Positions 55,846 to 64,000 of a stretch of DNA of 64,000 bases are shown here, piece after piece. How positions within the stretch are numbered: position 1 is the stretch's first letter; every line of letters begins with the position of its first letter. The notes under the pieces were generated by a model that had not been told where the DNA came from, did no database searches, and saw only the letters and a list, made by a program, of their open reading frames with translations. The stretch covers positions 14,471,501-14,535,500 of the forward strand of contig JASWHV010000011.1 in NCBI GenBank assembly GCA_030760725.1. The letters are read 5' to 3'. Both the position numbers and the translations under genes were made by a program. This DNA comes from Neostapfia colusana. Its lineage: Eukaryota; Streptophyta; Magnoliopsida; Poales; Poaceae.

Positions 55846-56729
55846 AACGTTGCATACCTGATTGCAACCTCAAATGTTACATTTTATTGTAAAAACCGCT
55901 CCTCATCTCTTTTTCTTCCAAGAAAACTATTTTAATGAAGAAATCTTGCGAAATATGACCAATTTTTTATTGTTGCTTGCCTACTGGTCATAATTACCAA
56001 GATTATTTACAAAAATTAGTGTCCTTGGATCACCTCTAAACTCTACTATCTGCATCAAGTCTGCTGGAACCGGACTTGTCTGTTTGTCGACCGGACTAGT
56101 CCGGACAGACGACAATTAGGTTAATTCAGGGGCACCGGACTAGTACGCTACCATGACCGGACTAGTCCGGTCAGTCGCATATAGAAGCAGTTGGCCGGAC
56201 CAAACCCATCCCTCTCCACTAATAAGCACTTTTTCTCACCCCCTCTCCTAAACCCTAGCTCCCAAAGTGATTTTCGAGTTGAGCCCTCAAACTCGGAGTT
56301 TTCTCCGTGAAAAAGCCTCTTCTCGACGAGGGGATTCTACTCTTCGGACTCATCCGGATAGATTCTTGCTCCTTCAACGCGAATCTTCAAATCTTGGTAA
56401 ATCCCCCCTAAAACCAATATCTCAACTTTTCTAGTTCTAGCTAGTTTCCTTTGATTTCAAAAGGATGTACATTGCCTAAATAGATGTATTCCTACCACTT
56501 TCCTGCCCTTGTGTCCTTAGATAGGAGATTTGATTCAAATGAAACATTCGGGTTCTTATGCTAGGCCGGACTAGTCCGGCGCTCAGATGCGGACAAGTCC
56601 GGTCCACCGGACAAGTCCGCACTCTGAAACCGGACAAGTCCGATCTCTGATAGTTGAACCCCTACATTCCCATTTGAAGTCGATAATGCGTCCATTTGCA
56701 TCTAATCCTTGAACTCCTTATCAGGCATC
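55846..56729 (+). other. Sirevirus post-pol spacer with palindromes
   Basis: No gene seen. It carries eight GGACTAGTCC-like cores in two groups: 56072-56168 (four, two of them degenerate) and 56568-56641 (four). These match the U3 clusters. The last group ends about 90 bp before the post-pol ORF. Confidence 0.8.
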
Positions 56730-58319
56730 ATGTCTTCAGGCTCAGATGATGGCTCTTTTCACCTTGACGAAGAAGTTCAACGTGAAAGAGTGAGGAGAGC
56801 TAAGGAGGGAGTGATGAAGAAAAGACATGATGTCAATGTCCACTCTTCACCTTCCGACAAAAATTTGCCTAAGAAGAGGAAAGTAATTGTGAAGAAGCCT
56901 CGAGGGAAGGCTATGGCCGAGAGCTCCTCAGGACCTAAGAGGACTCTCAATAAAGGAAAAGGGCTTGCTAGTGGCCCCATTGGGCCTCTGAAAGTGAAAA
57001 ATCCCGTTCATCGCAACAGGCAACCTTCAGATAATGATTACACTAGAAAAGGGGGTGAACTAGCTGACAAATTCAGAAAAATAGAAGTGTATAATCAGCC
57101 CAGAGAGTCAGCTGACCCCAGATTTTGGAGTAATTTTCATGCTGACTACTATGAACATGTGTATCGGAAGATGAAGCATCCGGTTGTTGAAAGTCAGTGG
57201 GTTGATATTGATTATCTTCAGTCCAAGAGATGTCAAGCTTATCAGGAGGTTGTGGCAGCCCTCGAGCTTCATGGGCTAAAAGAACTATTCTCTTTCCAGT
57301 GTGACTGGAATGATGAAGTCATCACGCAATTCTACTCCACTCTCTACTTCGCTCGTGATGACAACGACAGGATGATCTGGATGACACATGGGTCTCAGTA
57401 CAGTGTCACATATGAAGAATTTGCAAGGATCCTTCATCTTGAGCATACTTTGGACAATGAACTTGTGATTCACAACCTGAAACCACTGGAGAAGGATCAG
57501 CTGGACTTTCTCTATGATACAAGAATGCCATTCAGGCCTCCAACAACAAAATACATGAAGCCCTTCTTTGTAGTCCTCAATCGGATATTGAGGAAGACTA
57601 TAGCTCCCAAAGAGGGAGATGCAGGGACTGTTCAGGGCACCCTTAGAACATTAATGAAGGTCATAAGCAAGAAGAAAAAATTCAATGTGTTTGAGTACAT
57701 CTACAATGACATTGTCAATATCTCTATCAATCCCATCCGGTCTTGCGGCTATGCACCCTACATAATGTTCATGATTGAGAAAGTGACAGGATTGGAGTTC
57801 GTAAAGGATGTGGCTCACACTAGACTTAGGCCCCAAAAGCCTACTATATATTCTGCCCCTTCTGCTCCTGCCTCACCCGGAGAAGAAAGAAGATCCAAAA
57901 GAGCTCAAGAGGAGCCAAGATCTGAGGTTGCAGCTACCGCTCATGCAACCTCCTCTACTCGGGAATCCTCAAGTGGCATCTTCAAGATGCTATCTTCTAT
58001 CTTTGCCTCTTGCCGCAAAATTGAAGTTAAGCAACATGAAGAGAGATTGGCCAGGAAGAAGCATCAAAGATATGTAAAAGCCAACATCCAAGCCATCTGT
58101 GCCAAACTAGAAATTGAGCCACAAGGGTCACTTCAGGTTTCTGAGGACTCGGCTAAAGACTTCACTGAAATGCCAACCTTCACTGACCAAGAGTTGAGCT
58201 CCCTTGGGTTTGGTAGTGGTTCAGCTTCTAACCCTCTACATGGTCAAGATGATGAAGATCAAGGTGAAGAGGAAGATGAAGATAGGACTGAGAGTGAAAG
58301 TGGGAACGGCGATGAGTGA
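56730..58319 (+). CDS. Sirevirus E post-pol ORF (envelope position; plant-transposon ORF-1-like)
   Basis: 529 open codons from the first ATG at 56730; the frame extends to 56709 only through TTG. The N-terminus is Ser/Asp-rich, then strongly basic with PKKRKV (codons 56868-56885), a classic nuclear-import motif. The central part (WSNFHADYYEHVY, ELFSFQCDWNDEVITQFYSTLYF, WMTHGSQYSVTYEEFARIL) resembles the ORF-1/'putative plant transposon protein' domain known from Athila-type elements, by recognition only. A long basic helix (about 58020-58090) and an acidic tail (DDEDQGEEEDEDRTESES) follow. I see no signal peptide or membrane helix, so envelope function is not supported. It is intact although gag, protease and integrase of E are broken. 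Confidence 0.82.
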   Translation: MSSGSDDGSFHLDEEVQRERVRRAKEGVMKKRHDVNVHSSPSDKNLPKKRKVIVKKPRGKAMAESSSGPKRTLNKGKGLASGPIGPLKVKNPVHRNRQPSDNDYTRKGGELADKFRKIEVYNQPRESADPRFWSNFHADYYEHVYRKMKHPVVESQWVDIDYLQSKRCQAYQEVVAALELHGLKELFSFQCDWNDEVITQFYSTLYFARDDNDRMIWMTHGSQYSVTYEEFARILHLEHTLDNELVIHNLKPLEKDQLDFLYDTRMPFRPPTTKYMKPFFVVLNRILRKTIAPKEGDAGTVQGTLRTLMKVISKKKKFNVFEYIYNDIVNISINPIRSCGYAPYIMFMIEKVTGLEFVKDVAHTRLRPQKPTIYSAPSAPASPGEERRSKRAQEEPRSEVAATAHATSSTRESSSGIFKMLSSIFASCRKIEVKQHEERLARKKHQRYVKANIQAICAKLEIEPQGSLQVSEDSAKDFTEMPTFTDQELSSLGFGSGSASNPLHGQDDEDQGEEEDEDRTESESGNGDE

Positions 58320-58357
58320 TTCCACTCGATTTTTCCCTTTTTGGTGCCTTGATGCCA

Positions 58358-58370
58358 AAGGGGGAGAGAT
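58358..58370 (+). promoter_or_regulatory. Upstream PPT-like tract of Sirevirus E
   Basis: AAAGGGGGAGAGA, about 310 bp before the main PPT. Multiple PPTs are described for Sireviruses. No gene is seen between here and the LTR. Confidence 0.55.
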
Positions 58371-58662
58371 TATCTAGGATAAGTTATTAAGGACTTGTGA
58401 TCGAGGACTTGTACTTATTTTTAAAACTATTGTAATATGACTATTTACCCTATGTGTTATCTTTTATCTATGGTTGTTATCTTTTATCCTCGTTCATCAC
58501 ATTTTTGTTGATCACACATTTGTTAGGCACCCCACCATAAGGTGTGTGTATATGAGAGAAGTTTTTCTCGCAAGTTATCCATTATTCTCATATATGCACA
58601 CGTTATGAAAAATCAATTTTTTTCTCTTAATTGTGATATCTCAAATGGTTGTCATCAATCAC

Positions 58663-58677
58663 CAAAAAGGGGGAGAT
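58663..58677 (+). promoter_or_regulatory. Main polypurine tract of Sirevirus E
   Basis: CAAAAAGGGGGAGAT abuts the 3' LTR at 58678. Confidence 0.85.
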
Positions 58678-60007
58678 TGAAATTGCATCTAGGGTATCCC
58701 TTGTGGGTTTTGGATAATTGATGACAAGCATATGAGATCCTAATGAAATGATTGCAGGACAAACAAAGTGAACTAGCTCGTGCACACAAAAAGGTGAAAA
58801 ATAAAGTGCTGCCCGAAAAGGAAGACTTTAGTGGAATTTAAAGAGCAAATTAGATGTAAATGTATAGGGTGTGTGTGAGAGACACATCCCAAGAGCTCAG
58901 GACTTTTCGTAAGGGTAAGGGGCTAATAATCAACTAAAATCCACTGGACATCGGACTAGTCCGTTCATGGACCGGACTAGTCCGGTCAGCTTACTGGAAT
59001 GCAACCGGACAAGTCCAGTTTTGGACCGGACTAGTCTGCTCATGTCTCTGTTGTCCTCTTTAGAGGACTGCGGACTAGTCCATCCAAGCGACAGGACTAG
59101 TCCGCTGAACTTTCTGGAACCCCACTTCATATAGCACCGGACAAGTCCGGTTTTAGACCGGACTAGTCCGGTTAACCCACTGGAAGTAGACAGGACAAGT
59201 CCGATCATATACCGGACTAGTCCGGTATTAGGTTTTACAACGACGATCTTTTGGAAACCATATAAATGGGTGATCCACGGCCTCCCAAAAGAAAAAAACG
59301 ACTCATACTGCTGGAAACAAAAACCCTAGCGCCGCCACCTGTCCCAAGAGCCCAAAAACACATCTCCCCACACATCTAAGGTGCAAAAAGGTGAAATCAA
59401 TCAAATACTTGGATTTGGGATTGGGAGATCGTCGTTCCTTCGTTGTGAGCTCTTGGGGTTTGATCTCTCTACACTCATATTCTGCATTGTAATCTTTTTG
59501 AGTGTATTTGATCGCTTTCCCATTGTAATTCTTGTGTGAGCCCTCAACGTGTGAGGTTGCCCCACAAACTCGGTGATTACCCGTGCTAGTGGAGTCAAGT
59601 CGGCCTTGTGTGGTGACTTGAAGAGGGAAAGGGTTAGAGACCCGGCTCTGTGTGAGCTTCCTCAACGAGGACGTAGATCTCTTGGTGAGATCGAACCTCG
59701 GTAAAATTTGTGTCTCGCATGCCTCCTTATTTTTGTTGATTATAACATCTAGTTGCTAAACTTCATAATTTGAGTTGCTAAGTCTCATTCACAGGCATAA
59801 TCACACCTCACATTATAAAATCAAAATAGAATAATTGTTGTTCTTATTTCCGCTGCTAAACAAGTTAATTCTCCTGCACAACACTTATACAATCTACACA
59901 CTTCAGCCACACCGGACTAGTCCGGTCAATCAAGTTTTTGACAACTACTTTAAGTGTGCAGGAAACTCTATAAGGCCTATTCACCCCCCCCCTCTAGGCC
60001 ACATTCA
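58678..60007 (+). repeat. 3' LTR of Sirevirus E
   Basis: 1,330 bp, TGAAATTGCATC to CCACATTCA, with 11 palindrome cores (58953-59223 and 59914-59923). It lacks one of the two end-proximal palindromes of the 5' LTR through a 22-bp deletion. TATAAAT is at 59261-59267. Confidence 0.95.
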
Positions 60008-61843
60008 CCTATGCATCGAGGCAATTAAAGAAACATGAGCTCAATTACCCCACACATGACCTGGAACTTGCAGCCATGGTACATGCCTTGAAGATTTGGA
60101 GGCATTATATCCTCAGTCACCAATGTGAGATCTATACGAATCACAAAAGCCTCAAGTATATATTCACGCAAACGGATCTGAATTTGAGGCAAAGTTGATG
60201 GTTGGAACTCATCAAGGATTATGATGTCAGAATCAACTATCACCCCGGAAAGGCCAATGTAGTAGCTGATGCGTTGAACCGAAAGGGAGCATGTCACCAA
60301 CTCATGGTTCGGGAGCTGCCACCCGAGCTGTGCAAGCTGTTTGAACGGTTACATCTCGGGTTCTTGAACGAGATGGAGGTGATAGAACTGAACTCCTTGC
60401 TGGAACAAGAGATACGAGATGGCCAAGCAACGGATGAAGAAATCAAGGAAATCAAGGAACGAATCCTACAAGGCATAGAAAAGGATTTCAGGAAAGATGA
60501 GAAAGGCACGCTTTGGTTAGGGAAAAGGATTTGTGTGCCTAACGTGAAGCACATCCGCGACACGATATTAAAGGAGGCACATGACTCACCTTATTTCATA
60601 CATCCCGGCTGTACAAAGATGTACAAGGACCTAAAAACTTTCTATTGGTAGGATAGTATGAAAAGGGACATAGCTGAATATGTTGCCTTATGCGACACGT
60701 GCCAACGAGTGAAGGCCGAACATCAAAGACCCGCTGGATTGTTGCAGCCATTGAAAATACCTGAGTGGAAGTGGGAAGACATCAGCATGGACTTCATAGT
60801 CGGATTGCCGCGTACTCAGTCCGGCTACGACTCCATTTGGGTTATCGTAGACCGATTGACGAAAACAGCCCATTTCCTTCTTGTTAGAACCAAGTACACC
60901 GTCGCACAACTAGCCGAGCTATATATGGAGCAAATCGTGTGTCGCCATGGAGTTCCGAAGAGGATAGTTTCAGATCGAAGTTCTCAATTTACCTCTAGAT
61001 TCTGGAAGAAGCTGCATGAAGCCATGGGTACGCGATTGAATTTCAGCTGCACATATCACCCGTAAACCGACGGGCAAACTGAGAGAACAATTCAGACTTT
61101 GGAAGACATGTTAAGAGCTTGCGCCTTGAAACATGTGCGTAGTTGGGATAAGAGCTTGCCATATGCTGATTTTTTGTACAACAACAGTTACCAAGCCAGC
61201 TTGAAGATGTCACCTTTTGAAGCATTGTATGGTAGACGGTGTAGAACGCGGCTGTTCTGGAATGAGACCGGAGAAAGCCAAGTGTTTGGACCCGAAGTGC
61301 TGCAAGACGCCGAGAAGCAAGTCCAAATGATACGAGAAAACTTGAAGGCTGCTCAGTCATGACAAAAAGGTTATGCGGACAATAGGCGAAGGAGATTGAC
61401 CTTCGAAGTGGGAGACTTCGTGTATCTTATGGTATCGCCTATACGAGGCCAACGACGGTTCAACGTCGTTGGGCAAATTAGCACCTCGCTACATCGGGCC
61501 ATTCAAGATTTTGGGCAAGCGAGGAGAAGTAGCCTATCAACTAGAGCTGCCAATGACCTCTCCGACGTGCACGACGTATTTCACGTATCCCAACTAAAGA
61601 AGTGCTTAAGAGTACCAGAAGAACAAATACTGATGGATGAGCTTGAGCATCAAGAGGATCTGACCTACGGGGAGCACCCCGTCAAAATTTTGGAGGGTCA
61701 CGAGGAACAAAGTGGTACGTTGGTGCAAGGTACAGTGGAGCCATCACACGGAAGCCGAAACTACATGGGAGCATGAGGAAGATCTCAAGGCAGAATTCCC
61801 TCATCTATTCTCCACTCTATCGAATCTCAAGGGCGAGATTTAG
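60008..61843 (+). pseudogene. B2 RNase H, integrase and chromodomain, decayed
   Basis: Resumes from 45486 in YASRQLKKHELNYPTHDLELAA. In-frame stops: TGA near 60197 (Arg position), TAG near 60650, TAA near 61063 (HP.TDGQTER), TGA near 61359. The RNase H end (NYHPGKANVVADAL), the integrase HHCC finger and the DDE core (WVIVDRLTK, SDRSSQF, TERTIQTLEDM) are recognisable. Two compensating frameshifts fall around 61460-61560, in the GPF module. Another near 61693 leads into the chromodomain (WCKVQWSHH, TTWEHEEDLKAEFPHLF), ending TAG at 61841-61843. Three or more of the stops fit C-to-T changes. Confidence 0.9.
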
Positions 61844-61846
61844 TTT

Positions 61847-61860
61847 AAGGGGGGTAGGTT
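61847..61860 (+). promoter_or_regulatory. Polypurine tract of B2
   Basis: AAGGGGGGTAGGTT abuts the 3' LTR start at 61861 and is nearly the same as that of element A. Confidence 0.88.
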
Positions 61861-64000
61861 TGTAACACCCTCGAATTCATTTTCATGCATTGCATATATT
61901 TTTAATGTAGAGAAACATTATAAAAGAAGTAGAAATGGAGAAAGAACTATAGAAATAAAGAAAGAACCATAGAAATGGAGAAAAGAACCATAGAAATGGA
62001 GAAAGAACCATAGAAATGGAAGAAGGAACCATAGAAATGGAGAAAGAACCATAGAAATGGAGGAAGGAACCATAGAAATGGAGGAAAAACCACAGAAATG
62101 GAGAAGGGAATATAGAAACAGAGAATGGGGCATAGAAATGGAGAAGGGCAATGTGGAAATGGAGAATGGGACATAGAAATGGAGAGGGGAATGTAGAAAT
62201 GGAGAATGGGACGTAGAAATGCAGAGGGGAATGTAGAAATGGTGAATGGGACATAGAAATGGAGAGGGGAATGTAGAAATGGAGCAAGTGGCATAGAAAT
62301 AGTGAGGAATGGGAAAAAGATAGCTGAAATGAGTCATTCCCAAATTTCCCCCAAAATCTCCAAATTCCCCAATTCCACAAAAGGAGAATTTTCCCACATT
62401 TGGGGGGATGAAATCCCCAAGGCTGCCGCACCAAACTAAGGGGATAAATTGGTTGAGCTCCAAATTCAGTAGGACTCTTGTTTGAGTTCCAATTGGAGTA
62501 GGACTCTCATTTTCCCCCTTAGAAATATAACCCCCACCCCCTTGGCTGACCCCTCTCTCTTTTGGTCGTGCCCCACCCTGCTGCCAAGCCCCCTTCCTTG
62601 CTGCCAAGTCGCCAAGTTCCCCCTTGCCGGATTTTGGCCGCCGTCGAGCCCCGCCATCGCCAGCAAAGAAGCCAGACGATCTGTTCTACCAAAATTTTCA
62701 TAGAAAAATTCCCCACTACTACCATTGCTAGGAGGAAGGCCCCGCCACCAAAAGGAAGTGAGGTAGGTCCCCATTACCCATCGTACGACATCGCCGCTAT
62801 TTCTACGCATCCGTTTTCTTCGCCCCCTTCGAGGAGAAACTTTTATGTGTGGACAGATCGTGTTTTGATCGTTTTTTGACGGTGGAATTGATCTAGATCT
62901 TGAGTCAAGATCATCACCACGTCCACACTTGATCCCTACACACTTGTTCATCATAAAACCCCATGAAAGCCCGTTTAAACATGCAAGAACACATACAAAC
63001 TGGTTTAATAAAACAGCACCATAGGATTTGCATTCATCTACCCTATCGCATCTTGAGTAAAGTTTGTGCATGATGATTGATTGTTGTGAATTTTGTATGT
63101 GCATGATCGTGAGTAGAAGAACAAGCTCAAGAGGCCATCTATGAGGAACTACAGCACCAAGACTTCGAGACGCTTGAACAACAAGAACCACGGGAGCAAG
63201 GCAAGTGCCCCTTGACCATATTGATCCCATGTTTTGAAACTGTTTGTTTGCAAAAACTCTTATGCTTGAGTCAGCTTGATGGGACACCCTTTTATAGGAA
63301 TTTACTAGTTTTGTTAACCATCCTTATCGCCAGGAAAGTTGATTTGTCGGATATGGTCGTTTTTCCTTTTTGCTTCGCTTAATTCACGGGATACGGGAAG
63401 CTGAAATAAAACATGTCTAGCTACTGCACTCATATGAATAATGATGATGAGAACTTGATGAGATGGTGGTTTACTTGCCATAGATCTAAGGACCGGTTTA
63501 TACCAGCATATGCCAGGAAAACAGTGCCATCACAAGGCCAAATATGGGTGCGGCTTAGCTGACTAATTAGGTTTGTTGCTAGTTTGTTACGGACCGTTGG
63601 ATGGCGCAAGGAATGGGAGTCGAGAGGGACTGCCCTGGGTCCATGGGTGGGAGAATGGTGATTCAAGCCTTCCGGTGAAACTTCAGTGACTCCATACATC
63701 TAGTAGCCCCTTTGTAAAGGCTATTTTGTGATCTCTTGGCCATACACCGACGGTTGTGTACTGGTATAATGGAGGTTCTGTAGTCGCCGAAGGGTGATGA
63801 AATCATGAACTTGTGGGTAAAGTGGTGCCACCTCTGCATAGTGTAAAACTATCATGATAGTCGTGCTTCCGGTCACAAGCACCTGGCCAACTTCCATGAT
63901 TAGATGGAAAACTTGGAATGGTTATTCGGTATGGTTATGGTATGGTCATTGGGATTGGTTTTGGGACTGTTTCAAGTCATAACAATGAGTTTGGTTTTGG
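61861..64000 (+). repeat. 3' LTR of B2, cut by the window edge
   Basis: Starts TGTAACACCC. About 2.14 kb are visible, reaching the position of 27516 in the 5' LTR, so roughly 0.6 kb is off the edge. It contains the minisatellite (61930-62305) and the CTATCATGATAG palindrome (63849-63860). No gene seen. Confidence 0.92.
61930..62305 (+). repeat. U3 minisatellite of B2 3' LTR (about 19 units)
   Basis: The same 18-20 bp AGAAATGGAGAA-type unit as at 18306-18606, with about 19 units counted by eye, several degenerate. Long minus-strand frames rich in Phe/Ser/Leu over this array are repeat artefacts. Confidence 0.85.

Larger units (their letters stand above)
45487..60007 (+). mobile_element. Sirevirus (Maximus/SIRE Ty1/copia) element 'E'
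   Basis: LTRs 45487-46835 and 58678-60007, duplication CCTAT (45482-45486, 60008-60012). It is 14.5 kb including the 3.4-kb solo LTR A', so about 11.1 kb of its own. Order: LTR, PBS, long Gag with coiled coil, protease, integrase, RT-RNase H, a 2.8-kb post-pol region with a 529-codon ORF, PPTs, LTR. Sirevirus traits are the RT motif YVDDIIFGSTN, the extra region after pol, the repeated palindrome and two PPT-like tracts. The insertion splits B2's RNase H between VVAY and ASRQL. The LTRs differ at about two dozen positions by eye. Confidence 0.95.
18243..64000 (+). mobile_element. Gypsy family-B element 'B2', heavily nested, right end off window
   Basis: Own segments: 5' LTR (18243-18880 and 26021-28137), PBS (28141), ORF0 (28409-29386), protease/RT (44285-45486), RNase H-integrase-chromodomain (60008-61843), PPT (61847-61860) and part of the 3' LTR (61861-64000). 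It is inserted into ORF0 of the related antisense element F; the left duplication would be GTGCG (18238-18242), the right one is off the window. Copia D, gypsy C and Sirevirus E are later insertions in it. Its coding parts carry many stops and frameshifts, consistent with it being older than its guests. Confidence 0.88.

Noticed and set aside
56730..58319. Calling the Sirevirus post-pol ORF an envelope gene
   Set aside because: No signal peptide, membrane helix or fusion-peptide-like segment; the protein looks nuclear (PKKRKV, acidic tail).

Overview
The window is plant nuclear DNA, most likely from a grass with a large, repeat-rich genome. It holds chromodomain Ty3/gypsy elements of Tekay/Del type, an Angela/Tork-like Ty1/copia family, and a Sirevirus (Maximus/SIRE) with CCGG-flanked palindromes. 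I cannot name the species. I find no host gene, tRNA, rRNA or CRISPR array. Essentially all 64 kb can be assigned to nested LTR retrotransposons and their remnants, as expected of pericentromeric or intergenic heterochromatin.

Layout, with letters used throughout. G is a truncated sense copia (11572-13968). Into G went H, an antisense family-A gypsy LTR (1-2094 and 11112-11571), and into H went element A (2095-11111, TSD GGTTC). At 13968/13969 G is fused to F, an antisense family-B gypsy fragment (13969-14414, 17134-18242). F carries a solo family-B LTR, B1 (14415-17128, TSD TTATG). F is also interrupted by B2, a sense family-B element that starts at 18243 and runs past the right edge.

B2 is split three times. 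D is a complete antisense copia element (18881-26015, TSD CCAAG) inside its 5' LTR. C is a gypsy element (29425-44284) just after its first ORF. E is a Sirevirus (45487-60007, TSD CCTAT) in the middle of its RNase H codons. E itself carries a solo antisense family-A LTR, A' (49598-53038). B2 ends with RNase H-integrase-chromodomain (60008-61843), a polypurine tract and the first part of its 3' LTR (61861-64000).

No element has a fully open coding region; most polyproteins carry nonsense codons or frameshifts. The most interesting open frames lie outside gag-pol. One is an extra ORF ahead of gag ('ORF0' here) present in gypsy families A, B and C, with a shared N-terminal region that looks like a double-stranded-RNA-binding fold, followed by a coiled coil. 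It is open in A and, as far as visible, in F. The other is a 529-codon ORF after pol in Sirevirus E that stays open while E's gag and pol are broken.

Non-coding signals also stand out: five CACGTGGC boxes at 56-57 bp spacing upstream of a TATA box in B1; paired palindromes and a TGAGTAC hairpin shared by the LTRs of families A and B, one of them with compensatory changes; 31 GGACTAGTCC-like cores in Sirevirus E; and a snap-back filler at a deletion in C's 3' LTR. All assignments come from reading the sequence; family and lineage names rest on recognised motifs, not database searches.
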